Source: Olsenella sp. oral taxon 807 (GTDB lineage Bacteria > Actinomycetota > Coriobacteriia > Coriobacteriales > Atopobiaceae). Taken from it: a stretch of 64,000 nt of DNA. How positions within the stretch are numbered: position 1 is the first letter of the stretch; every line of letters starts with the position of its first letter. A program made the translations under genes and the position numbers. Where the stretch lies: the NCBI RefSeq assembly GCF_001189515.2, contig NZ_CP012069.2, positions 186,001 through 250,000 of the forward strand, read 5' to 3'. This document shows, in pieces, positions 23,521-31,693 of this stretch. The notes under the pieces are model-generated. The model was not told where the DNA came from. It searched no databases and saw nothing but the letters and a program-made list of their open reading frames with translations.

Positions 23521-24041
23521 GGGGCCTGTCTATGGTGAACTCCTACCTCACACTGCTCTTGGTATACGAGTGCGTGCGGTGTAATTTCTCGATACTTGGG
23601 CTGATCCCCCTCCTCGTGGTCAACGCGGTGTTGTCTTTTGTGCTCGCCGCGCACATCAACAGTCGCAGGAAGCACTGTACCGTGCCGGTCGAGGCTGAGC
23701 TTGTCCAGAGCGAGCGCCGCGAGGCGCTCCGTCCCCCCCATCGTCCTGTTGCGATGATTCACTGGACGCATGATGTCTGGCGTTACCGTTGGGGCGACGA
23801 TGTTTGCTTCGCGGAGGACACCATCCCTCCTCTCATGTCCTTATTCGGGCCGCTCGTGGGCATCAGGCGCTCGGGCACCATCTGGGTGGACCCGTACCGT
23901 TCGCCGTACGCAACGTACGGGGGCGTCCTGTCTCCAGACTGGAGGTACCACCTGCGCTTCTACTATGCTACGGCCGTCCTCTGCCTGCTGTGTGCGGTCG
24001 CGCTGTGTATGGTCGCGCTGGCTGGCAGCGCACTCAGGTGA
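23517..24041 (+). CDS. Uncharacterised membrane protein, cassette copy 1
   Basis: The 174-residue protein has a hydrophobic N-terminus (residues 5-45, with LIPLLVVNAVLSFVLAA as a clear membrane helix), a soluble middle with VWRYRWGDDVCF, EDTIPPL and GPLVGIRRSGTIWVDP, and a C-terminal membrane helix (YYATAVLCLLCAVALCMVAL). The helix-domain-helix layout and the RSGTIWVDP turn recall DUF3592-type proteins, but the match is weak. It is about 75-80 percent identical by eye to the protein at 24577. The start overlaps the upstream small gene (ATGA). Confidence 0.72.
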   Translation: MRGLSMVNSYLTLLLVYECVRCNFSILGLIPLLVVNAVLSFVLAAHINSRRKHCTVPVEAELVQSERREALRPPHRPVAMIHWTHDVWRYRWGDDVCFAEDTIPPLMSLFGPLVGIRRSGTIWVDPYRSPYATYGGVLSPDWRYHLRFYYATAVLCLLCAVALCMVALAGSALR

Positions 24042-24092
24042 GCTCATGTAGCCGCGCAGGGTGGTACGAGTAGGGTCTCGGTGAGGTCAGTT

Positions 24093-24111
24093 CCGTGCCC
24101 CGCAGGCACGG
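24093..24111 (+). terminator. GC hairpin after cassette copy 1
   Basis: CCGTGCC (24093-24099) pairs perfectly with GGCACGG (24105-24111) across a 5-base loop, followed by GGGAG rather than a T tract. A hairpin at the matching place follows copy 2 (25115-25145). Confidence 0.4.
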
Positions 24112-24182
24112 GGGAGCCGAGTGCCGGACTTCCTACACCTCTTGACAATGAACGGGTACGACATGCGCCTTATGCCGGGCCC

Positions 24183-24211
24183 TTGCGTGCTCTGTGGGCG
24201 AGGTCTACAAT
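24183..24211 (+). promoter_or_regulatory. Promoter of membrane cassette copy 2
   Basis: TTGCGT (24183-24188) and TACAAT (24206-24211) with a 17-base spacer. The surrounding sequence is clearly homologous to the promoter of copy 1, so each cassette copy keeps its own promoter. Confidence 0.65.
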
Positions 24212-24253
24212 ACCTATAGCTTCAGTCAAGCATTCAAGCAAGGAGGCAGTGCG

Positions 24254-24580
24254 GTGAGGCGTGCGAGAGGGGCCCTGTTGGTGTCCCTGTCGGTTGCGGT
24301 TGTTGTGGTGCTTGGCATGGTCTTTAGCCGTGTTCGTGTCAAGATCACAGGCCAGACGTTGTTCCCTGGCGTGCTACAAGGCAACGCAGGTGACAAGCCT
24401 AGCGTCTTGCGTGAAGATGATACCAGGAGGTTTACCAACAGCCTGAATGGTCTGGGTGCTGCTGTAGCATCCCCCTCTAATCTGGGGTGGAACCTTGCAA
24501 TGAGTGGTCCCACGCCAGTGTCCCAGTGGGTCTCCCTTGTCTTTGGCACTCTCTCTGGCATGGGGTGGGCCGCCTCATGA
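24254..24580 (+). CDS. Small exported or membrane protein, cassette copy 2
   Basis: The start is taken at GTG (MRRARGALLVSLS), 7 bases after AAGGAGG and aligned with the ATG of copy 1; the frame is open for 20 codons further up but runs into the promoter. The 108-residue protein has one N-terminal hydrophobic helix (residues 7-25), a polar middle of about 60 residues and a mildly hydrophobic tail (VSLVFGTLSGMGW). No family was recognised. It ends in ATGA with the next gene, so the pair is translationally coupled. Confidence 0.65.
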   Translation: MRRARGALLVSLSVAVVVVLGMVFSRVRVKITGQTLFPGVLQGNAGDKPSVLREDDTRRFTNSLNGLGAAVASPSNLGWNLAMSGPTPVSQWVSLVFGTLSGMGWAAS

Positions 24581-25098
24581 GGTTCCTGTCCATGGTGCAC
24601 TCCTACTCCACCCTGCTCTTGGTGTACTGGTGTGTGCGGTATAATTTCTCAGTGCCTGGGCTGATCCCCATCCTCGTGGTCAATGCGGTGTTGTCTTTTG
24701 TGCTCGCCGCGCACATCAGCAGTCGCAAGAGGCGCTGCACCGTGCCGGTTGAGGGCGAGCTCGTTCTTAGCGAGGTCCGTGAGATACCCGACTCTCCCTC
24801 GTATGGTCGTGGGGGGAAGATTCAGTGGGTGCACGACGTCTGGCGGTACCGTTGGGGTGATGACGTCTGCTTCGTTGAGGACACCATCCCCCCTCTCGTG
24901 GGTTGGTTCGGTCCGCTCGTGGGCATCAGGCGCTCGGGCACCATCTGGGTTGACCCGTCCCGTTTGCCGTACACGTTATATAGGGGTGCCTTAACTCCGG
25001 ACTGGATATATCACCTGCGCTTCTACTATGCTACGGCCGCCCTCTGCCTGCTGCTTGCGGCCATCACGGCCGTGACGTGCGTGGGCCGACTCACGTAG
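24577..25098 (+). CDS. Uncharacterised membrane protein, cassette copy 2
   Basis: The 173-residue paralogue of the protein at 23517 has the same helix-domain-helix layout and the same VWRYRWGDDVCF, EDTIPPL and IRRSGTIWVDP motifs. Most differences fall in the linker after the first helix (residues 60-85) and in the C-terminal helix. Conservation of the middle domain after duplication suggests both copies are under selection. The role is unknown; a two-component membrane complex with the small upstream protein is an inference from the coupling. Confidence 0.72.
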   Translation: MRFLSMVHSYSTLLLVYWCVRYNFSVPGLIPILVVNAVLSFVLAAHISSRKRRCTVPVEGELVLSEVREIPDSPSYGRGGKIQWVHDVWRYRWGDDVCFVEDTIPPLVGWFGPLVGIRRSGTIWVDPSRLPYTLYRGALTPDWIYHLRFYYATAALCLLLAAITAVTCVGRLT

Positions 25099-25114
25099 GG
25101 ACTCGCTGAGGCAA

Positions 25115-25145
25115 GCCCCGCGTCCTGCACCCCGGGAAGCGGGGC
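25115..25145 (+). terminator. GC hairpin after cassette copy 2
   Basis: GCCCCGC (25115-25121) pairs with GCGGGGC (25139-25145). There is no T tract. It corresponds in position to the hairpin after copy 1. Confidence 0.35.
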
Positions 25146-25282
25146 GCCCCGCCAGACCGGCCGTGACCGACGGGCGCAGAAGAGTTATGATGAGCTTACT
25201 CAGCCGATGCCCATGGACGTCGATGTCCCTGGCCATCGCTGTCCATGGCTGTCAGCTCCGACCTAACCTCCTGGAGGACACT

Positions 25283-28200
25283 GTGTTCAACAAGCGTCTC
25301 CTAGCTCTTGTTCCCACTGCGACGAGGAGGTCCATTGTCGCGGCTATCCTTCGCCTGCTCTCGCTTGGCTGTCAGGTGGCGGTGCTTGTGTGGCTTGCCG
25401 ATATCCTCATGGACGCGCAGGCGAGTCTGAGCGCGGACATTGCGGTACCCTCCGCCTGCATCGTCCTGCAGCTCGCCTTTGGCGCATGTGCCGAGGCAGC
25501 GGGAAGACGTGCTGGTGCCGCCGCCGTTACGACGCTCACCAAGGAGGTCTTCGAGAAGCTTATCGGGTCGGGGACCACCCTTCCCTCTCGGATGAGTGAG
25601 GGAGAGGCGAGCCAGCTTGTTGGTGAGGGTGCGCAGCGCCTGCGCCCCTACTTCCAGGACTACCTTCCACAACTCGTCTTTGCCCTGCTTGCCCCCCTTG
25701 GCCTGCTTGTGCTGCTCCTTGCGGTCAGTCCTCTCGCAGGTGTGCTCATGCTTGCGTTCGTCGTGCTCATGCCTGCCTCGATCATGATGCTTATGGGTAG
25801 GGCGAAGCGCTTCATGGGTGCCTACTGGGACGATTACGTTGATCTTTCCAGCGCGTTTCTCGATGCCATCCGGGGACTCGTAACGCTCAAGGGCTTTAGG
25901 GCGGATGCGGGCTGGCAGGGGCGTCTTGCCCGGCTGGCAAAGGAGTTTCGCCAAGCAACGATGAGGCTGCTCAGGGTGCAAATGGGAAATGTCTTGCTCA
26001 TGGACCTCTTCACCTATGGCGGCATCGCCACAGGCGTCGTCGTGGCGACGCTGCAGTGTGCGGCTGGGGACATATCACCATCGGCTGCCCTTGCGATCGT
26101 GTTCATCTCGAGCTTCTTCTTTCTGCCGATGCGCCGTCTTGGCTCGCTCTTCCACACGGGCATGAACGCCAATGCCGTCTGCGAGCGGATCTTCGCGCTT
26201 CTCGATGCCGAGGACCAATTTGCCACAGACGAGCAGGTTGATCTTGGAGGTCCAGGCATCGCGTGCTCCAATCTGGGCTTCTCGTACGACGGCAAGGTGA
26301 AAGCCCTTGACGGCGTGGACTTTGACGTGCCGGCCCATACCCTCATCGGCGTGACCGGCCCAAGTGGTTCGGGTAAGTCCACCCTCATTCGCGCCATTGC
26401 GGGCGGGTGCGTGGGCTATGAGGGCAGCATCCGCGTCTGCTGCGTCGAGCTCTCGAGAATTTCCTGTGAGTCGCTCTTCTCCGTCGTGAGCGTCGTCTCG
26501 CAGCAAAGCCACGTCTTCAAGGGAAGCTTTCGGTCGAACCTGCTGCTCGGTAAGGAGGATGCCAAGGACTCGGAGCTCTGGGGCGCGCTGCGAAACGCCC
26601 AGCTCGATGCCTTCGTGCTCTCGTCCGGCGGCCTCGACGCACAGGTTGCGGAGGGGGGAGCCAACCTCTCGGGTGGCCAGCGGCAGCGCCTGTGCTTTGC
26701 CCGCGCCCTCTTACGAGATACGCCCATCTACGTCTTCGACGAGGTTACGTCCAACATCGACGCCTCGAGCGAGCGCAAGCTCCTGGATGGGATATCCCTG
26801 CTCTCGGTGACTCACACTGTGATCATGGTCACCCATCGCCTGAGCGCACTTGCCCTTGCGGACGAGATCTACGTTATGGACGAGGGACGCGTCGCCGAGA
26901 GGGGCACCCACCCGGTGCTCATGGCCCGAGGCGGCCTGTATCGGCGGCTCTGGGATCGGCTTGCCGATCTCGAGACATTTGCAGCGCAGGCGGGCGTCGA
27001 GTACGACGAGGATCGCTACGTGCCGACCGACGCGGAGCTGCGTGTTGCGAAGGTCGTGGCTACGCACTCCATACCCCTCATGGGAGCCCAGGCCATGCAG
27101 GCCGCTCTCGAGGCACTGAGCTATCGCGCCTACTCAAGCGCGCCCGTGGCTGGCTTACCCAAGGGGCATCCTGCATGGATTCCCCTGCCTGACTTCGGGG
27201 AGCCGAAGGCTCCTGCGGATCAGGTGGCCGTGGGGACAGGGGGAAACAATGGGTCGGAAGAGGACCGCAGACAGGACTCTGGGCTGTCTGAGGAAAAGGA
27301 CGACAATCCGTCGCGTCGCAGCCGACTCAAGACCATCCTGTCCATGCTTCGCCTTACGCGGGGCATGGGCAAGGAAGTCTTGCTTGCAGCCCTGCTAGGT
27401 ACCTTGGGTGACCTCTGCGTCGTCGCTCAGCTCGCGCTCGCAGGCTGGGCCGTCTGGGTGTTGGCTCCCGCTTCGGCAGGGCCAGGCGCGATGTCCTGCC
27501 TTGTGGCCATCTGCACGCTCGCCCTTGTCCGGGCGGCCCTGCACTACGGGGAGCGGCTCCTCACCCACGACCAGACCTTCCGGACGCTTGCTCTCGTGAG
27601 GGACAGGGTCTTCGGTGCGCTCAGGCGCCTCGCCCCGGCACGCCTCGTCGCCCGGGACGCGGGCGACCTCGTCTTACTGCTTACCTCCGACGTCGAGTCG
27701 CTCGAGGGCCTCTACTCCCGCACGCTCACCCCGACCGCCTCTGTCATCCTCTGCTCGGCGCTCACCATCGCGGCCGTGGGAAGTCTGGCCTGGCAGCTGG
27801 GACTCGTCGCGCTTGTGGGGATCGCCTTGCTGGGCATCGCCCTGCCCCTTGTCGCGGGTTCCCTCACGCGCGGGCGTGCGGAGAGGCTCAGCGCGTACTC
27901 GGTGCTCATGAGCTCGTTTGTGCTCGACAGCCTCGACGGCATCTTCGACCTCGTCCAGTGTGGTCGGGCGCGCGCCTATGCTAAGGAGCTGGAGACCCAC
28001 GCGGGCTCGCTTGAGGCGGGGGAGAGACCCCTTGGCCGCGCGGTCGCACTCCTCGCTGCTCTCGCCGGGATTCTCGTGACGCTCGTGAGCTGCGCCATGA
28101 CGGTGGCTGCTGTGGCGCTCATCTCAAGGGGCGCCATGAGCCCGGGCGTAGGAGCGGCCTGCGTGCTTGCGGTCATGGCCGACGCCCTGATCGTTGCGGA

Positions 28201-28981
28201 CGTCAGTCGCCTTGGCTTCTCGCTCCAACGGACGCTCGAGTCCGCCAACCGCATTATCGACGTGATGGAGGAGGAGCCTGCGGTCGAGGATGTCCCGTCA
28301 GGTCCTGGCTCGCATGGGAACCTGGTTAAGGGCGCTGTGCCTGTCGAGGCGAGGGACGTCTCTTTCTCCTATGGGAAGAGGGAGGTGCTCCACGGCCTGT
28401 CCCTCCGGGTCAGGACTAATGCCCTGTTCAGGCTCACGGGTCCCTCAGGTGCTGGCAAGTCGACCTTGCTCAGGCTCATCATGCGCTACTGGGACGTGGG
28501 TGCGGGGTCCATCACCGTCGGCGGCAGGGACGTGCGCTCGATCGCCTCGGATGAGCTGCGTACAAGCGCCTGCCAGATGACCCAGGACAGCTACCTGCTG
28601 GATGCGACCCTGCGTGAGAACCTCCTCATCGCCCGTCTTCGGGCGAGCGACGAGGAGCTTGGGCGCGCCATCGACGCCTCCGCGCTTCGAGAGGTTGTCG
28701 ATCGTTTGCCTCAGGGACTCGACACGCCCGTCGGCATGCACGGGACGGCGCTTTCCGATGGGGAGCGGCAACGCGTGGGGCTCTGTCGCGCGCTCGTCTC
28801 GGGTGCCCCCCTCATGCTGCTCGACGAGCCTACGAGCAGGCTCGATAGTCTGAACGAGGCCGCAGTCCTCTCTGCCCTGAGGGCGGCGGCAGGGGGCAGG
28901 ACCATCGTCTTGGTGAGCCATCGCCGTGTCGCCGCAGCCATCGCGGACGAGACATTCGTGCTTCAGGCGAAAGGACGATAG
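25283..28981 (+). CDS. Fused heterodimeric ABC exporter, CydD-CydC type
   Basis: One 1232-residue chain contains two complete ABC exporter halves. Half 1 has about six membrane helices, Walker A GPSGSGKST, signature LSGGQRQRL and Walker B YVFDEVT. Half 2 (from about residue 690) has Walker A GPSGAGKST, a degenerate signature LSDGERQRV and LMLLDEPTSRLD. CydDC exports cysteine and glutathione and supports cytochrome bd assembly. The domain order and motifs fit CydD then CydC, but no cydAB is in the window, so a generic peptide or lipid exporter cannot be excluded. The GTG start follows GGAGG by 5 bases; the open frame upstream has no such site. Confidence 0.75.
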   Translation: MFNKRLLALVPTATRRSIVAAILRLLSLGCQVAVLVWLADILMDAQASLSADIAVPSACIVLQLAFGACAEAAGRRAGAAAVTTLTKEVFEKLIGSGTTLPSRMSEGEASQLVGEGAQRLRPYFQDYLPQLVFALLAPLGLLVLLLAVSPLAGVLMLAFVVLMPASIMMLMGRAKRFMGAYWDDYVDLSSAFLDAIRGLVTLKGFRADAGWQGRLARLAKEFRQATMRLLRVQMGNVLLMDLFTYGGIATGVVVATLQCAAGDISPSAALAIVFISSFFFLPMRRLGSLFHTGMNANAVCERIFALLDAEDQFATDEQVDLGGPGIACSNLGFSYDGKVKALDGVDFDVPAHTLIGVTGPSGSGKSTLIRAIAGGCVGYEGSIRVCCVELSRISCESLFSVVSVVSQQSHVFKGSFRSNLLLGKEDAKDSELWGALRNAQLDAFVLSSGGLDAQVAEGGANLSGGQRQRLCFARALLRDTPIYVFDEVTSNIDASSERKLLDGISLLSVTHTVIMVTHRLSALALADEIYVMDEGRVAERGTHPVLMARGGLYRRLWDRLADLETFAAQAGVEYDEDRYVPTDAELRVAKVVATHSIPLMGAQAMQAALEALSYRAYSSAPVAGLPKGHPAWIPLPDFGEPKAPADQVAVGTGGNNGSEEDRRQDSGLSEEKDDNPSRRSRLKTILSMLRLTRGMGKEVLLAALLGTLGDLCVVAQLALAGWAVWVLAPASAGPGAMSCLVAICTLALVRAALHYGERLLTHDQTFRTLALVRDRVFGALRRLAPARLVARDAGDLVLLLTSDVESLEGLYSRTLTPTASVILCSALTIAAVGSLAWQLGLVALVGIALLGIALPLVAGSLTRGRAERLSAYSVLMSSFVLDSLDGIFDLVQCGRARAYAKELETHAGSLEAGERPLGRAVALLAALAGILVTLVSCAMTVAAVALISRGAMSPGVGAACVLAVMADALIVADVSRLGFSLQRTLESANRIIDVMEEEPAVEDVPSGPGSHGNLVKGAVPVEARDVSFSYGKREVLHGLSLRVRTNALFRLTGPSGAGKSTLLRLIMRYWDVGAGSITVGGRDVRSIASDELRTSACQMTQDSYLLDATLRENLLIARLRASDEELGRAIDASALREVVDRLPQGLDTPVGMHGTALSDGERQRVGLCRALVSGAPLMLLDEPTSRLDSLNEAAVLSALRAAAGGRTIVLVSHRRVAAAIADETFVLQAKGR

Positions 28982-29052
28982 GGCTTTCAACAACAGTGAG
29001 CGTGGCATGTCAGCATGACACGCCTCTCACGAATGCCCCAGCAAGTTTACTC

Positions 29053-29110
29053 TTGCAAACGCATCCGAAAAGGGCTATAAAGTTACCCACACCTAAGCCG
29101 AATCGGATAG
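29053..29110 (+). promoter_or_regulatory. efe operon promoter with a possible iron-responsive dyad
   Basis: TTGCAA (29053-29058) and TATAAA (29076-29081) are spaced by 17 bases. Just past the expected start lies the imperfect dyad CTAAGCCGA / ATCGGATAG (29093-29110, seven of nine positions symmetric). Operators of DtxR/IdeR-type repressors have this general size and position; assignment to such a regulator is inference. Confidence 0.5.
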
Positions 29111-29173
29111 TTATATGTGACAATTTTAATAGCAATTAAGCTCGTGTAGTGCATATGCGAAGGGTCGTGTTCC

Positions 29174-30157
29174 GTGGAGATATTTGTCGCAAACTTCTTG
29201 ATTGCCCTGAGGGAGGGCGTCGAGGCCGCTCTGGTGGTAGGCATCCTCATCGCCTATATCTACAAGGTTGGTCGCAAGGACATCATGCCTAAGCTCTGGC
29301 TGGGTGTCGCGCTCGCCACAGTGGTTCCCCTGGGCCTTGGCGTCTGGTGGACCTGGGGACCCTACACCATTACCTTCCAGACCCAGGAGATTCTGGGAGG
29401 GTCGCTCTCCATCGTCGCCATGGTCTTCGTCACCTGGATGATCTTCTGGATGGGAAAGAACTCCCGCAAGCTCGCTCAGAGCGTGCGGACCCAGGCTGAG
29501 GAGGCGCTCGACGCGGGCAATGTCATGGGTCTCGTCTGGCTTGCCATCATATCGGTGGGTCGCGAGGGGGCCGAGACTGCCGTCTTCGTCTGGGCGACGG
29601 TCAAGTCCTCGGGCGAGCAGGGCATCGTGGGGCCGGCAGCCGGTGTGCTGCTCGGCCTGGTCGCTGCCATCGTCGTGGGCTACCTCATATACAAGGGCTC
29701 CGTCCTCATCAACATCCACAAATTCTTTGCTGTGACCGGCTACCTACTCATTTTGGTCGCGGCCGGTATCATAATGTATGGTATCAAGGACCTTCAGGAG
29801 GCCGGCGTGATCCCGGGATACGCCGTCTATCTCTACAATTACACCGATGTGATCACGGACGTCGCGGGCACCTGGTGGTTCGTGCTCCTGCGGGCCTTCT
29901 TCAACCTCGACATCCTCTTTGCGCCCACCAGTGCACAGCTTGCGGCGTGGATCGCTTATCTCCAGGTGGTGCTTCCCCTCTTTACGCTGCAGGTGTGGGG
30001 TGTTACCTTCCCGAATAGTGGTGGCTCGCGGGGCAAATGGGACGATATACCCCAGATCCGCAAGGCGAGCACGGCTCCGCAGGACAGCGAGGAGGCCTCT
30101 GCATCCCAGGTTGCCGAGACGAGCGCGGTGTCGCAGGAAGAGGACAGGTCGACCTAG
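29174..30157 (+). CDS. efeU: FTR1-family iron permease EfeU
   Basis: EfeU is the membrane channel of the EfeUOB ferrous/ferric iron importer. The 327-residue protein has about seven membrane helices and the two iron-binding REXXE motifs, REGVE (residues 13-17) and REGAE (about 130-134). The start is a GTG. The C-terminal 40 residues are a polar tail rich in Ser, Glu and Ala that is probably cytoplasmic. It is the first gene of an efeUOB set extended by three flavin and Fe-S redox genes. Confidence 0.93.
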   Translation: MEIFVANFLIALREGVEAALVVGILIAYIYKVGRKDIMPKLWLGVALATVVPLGLGVWWTWGPYTITFQTQEILGGSLSIVAMVFVTWMIFWMGKNSRKLAQSVRTQAEEALDAGNVMGLVWLAIISVGREGAETAVFVWATVKSSGEQGIVGPAAGVLLGLVAAIVVGYLIYKGSVLINIHKFFAVTGYLLILVAAGIIMYGIKDLQEAGVIPGYAVYLYNYTDVITDVAGTWWFVLLRAFFNLDILFAPTSAQLAAWIAYLQVVLPLFTLQVWGVTFPNSGGSRGKWDDIPQIRKASTAPQDSEEASASQVAETSAVSQEEDRST

Positions 30158-30219
30158 CCAACCGATGGCTCAGGGTGTCGACATGTAGGCAATGGACGTG
30201 GGAAGAAAGGATAGCTTCT

Positions 30220-31545
30220 ATGATCAAACTGAACTCAGGTTCCTGGTGGAGGAAGGCCACGGCAGTCGCGCTTGCCGGCGCCTTGGTCGCGATGCCTCTT
30301 GCCGGTTGCCAGTCCAACTCGCCGAGTGGCTCAGGTGGCTCCGGTACCTCCCAGACAGCGAGTGACAAGTCCTCCAACAACATTGATGTCACGATCACCG
30401 ATGACTCCTGCAAACTCACGGCCAACTCTGCCCAGTCCGGCACCGTGACCTTCACCGTCACGAACAAGGGGACTGCCGTCAACGAGTTCGAGATCCTCGC
30501 CGAGGACAAGCTGCAGATCAAGACCGAGCGCGAGAACATCACCCCTGGCACCACCGTCACCGTGACCGCCCAGCTCGAGCCTGGTACCTACTATACCGCG
30601 TCCAAGACCAACATGGTCGGCGCGCTCGTCGATGCCACGAAGTTCGAGGTCACCGACTCTGGCAAGGAGGTCAAGATCTCTGATGACGAGCAGCAACTGC
30701 GCGAGGCTGCCCAGACCAACTACACCTCCTACGTCAAGGACCAGTCTGGCCAGCTTCTCGAGGCTACCAAGGCCTTCGCCGAGGCATACAAGAAGGGCGA
30801 CTACGATACCTGCCGCAATACCTATGCGATCGCGCGCCTGCACTACGAGCGCATCGAGCCCACGGCCGAGGCCTTCGGTGACATCGACCCCTACCTCGAC
30901 GAGCGTCGCGCCGATGCGGGCGATGACGGTTACGTGACCGACTTCTCCAGCTACAAGCCGGGGACCAACCTCCACGAGGCAAAGTACTGGACCGGCTGGC
31001 ACGCCATCGAGCTTGACCTGTGGACCAAGGACTCGGGCTACACGAACGAGTTCCGCGCGGCTCTGGCCGACACGCTCGTAAGCGACACCCAGAGCCTCTA
31101 CGACCTCGTGTACTCCAATGACTTCAGGGTCTCGCTCGACGAGATCTCCAACGGCGCCATCTCGCTTCTGGAGGAGGTCGCGACCACCAAGATCACCGGC
31201 GAGGAGGAGGCCTTCTCCCATACCGACCTCTATGACTTCCAGGCCAACATCGAGGGTGCCAAGGTCGCCTATGGGGACGTCCGCGACCTCGTCAAGATGA
31301 AGAGCCCCGACACGGTGGATGCGATCGACAAGGCGTTCCAGCAGATGGAGTCCGAGCTTGCCAAGTACAACACCGGCACGGCCGAGAAACCCGTCTATCC
31401 CTCCTACACCGAGATCGACGCAAACGCCGGCGAGAACCAGACGGATGACAAGCTCTCGAGTGGCGCCCGTTCCCTGTCCAACCAGATCAACGCCCTGCGC
31501 GAGTCCGTCGCGCAGCTGACGTCCATCGTACTAAAGGAGTCGTAA
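30220..31545 (+). CDS. efeO: EfeO iron-binding lipoprotein (cupredoxin plus M75 domain)
   Basis: EfeO is the surface iron-binding subunit that delivers iron to EfeU. The ATG follows GGAAGAAAGGA. A lipoprotein signal ends at LAGCQ (Cys about residue 29), followed by a Ser/Gly linker, a cupredoxin-like domain (about 45-140) and the imelysin/M75 domain with the metal motif HAIE in TGWHAIELDLW. The total of 441 residues is normal for the two-domain type. It lies 62 bases after efeU. Confidence 0.93.
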   Translation: MIKLNSGSWWRKATAVALAGALVAMPLAGCQSNSPSGSGGSGTSQTASDKSSNNIDVTITDDSCKLTANSAQSGTVTFTVTNKGTAVNEFEILAEDKLQIKTERENITPGTTVTVTAQLEPGTYYTASKTNMVGALVDATKFEVTDSGKEVKISDDEQQLREAAQTNYTSYVKDQSGQLLEATKAFAEAYKKGDYDTCRNTYAIARLHYERIEPTAEAFGDIDPYLDERRADAGDDGYVTDFSSYKPGTNLHEAKYWTGWHAIELDLWTKDSGYTNEFRAALADTLVSDTQSLYDLVYSNDFRVSLDEISNGAISLLEEVATTKITGEEEAFSHTDLYDFQANIEGAKVAYGDVRDLVKMKSPDTVDAIDKAFQQMESELAKYNTGTAEKPVYPSYTEIDANAGENQTDDKLSSGARSLSNQINALRESVAQLTSIVLKES

Positions 31546-31583
31546 GCGTCACGGCGCCTAGACTCATCTTAGTGCGGGCAAAC

Positions 31584-31622
31584 TCCCTCGGGCTGGCGGC
31601 CATACGGCCGTTGGCCTGAGGG
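31584..31622 (+). terminator. Strong hairpin between efeO and efeB
   Basis: CCCTC, GGC and CGGCC segments pair with GGCCG, GCC and GAGGG around an ATA loop, giving a long GC-rich stem in the 148-base gap. There is no U tract, so it may stabilise or attenuate the message rather than end it; efeB seems to depend on read-through or a separate promoter. Confidence 0.45.
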
Positions 31623-31693
31623 TTACAGCATACGTTCGAGCGCACGGAGGCGTCATGATTCGCCTCCTCGTGTGTCAAAAGAGAGGAATGCCC

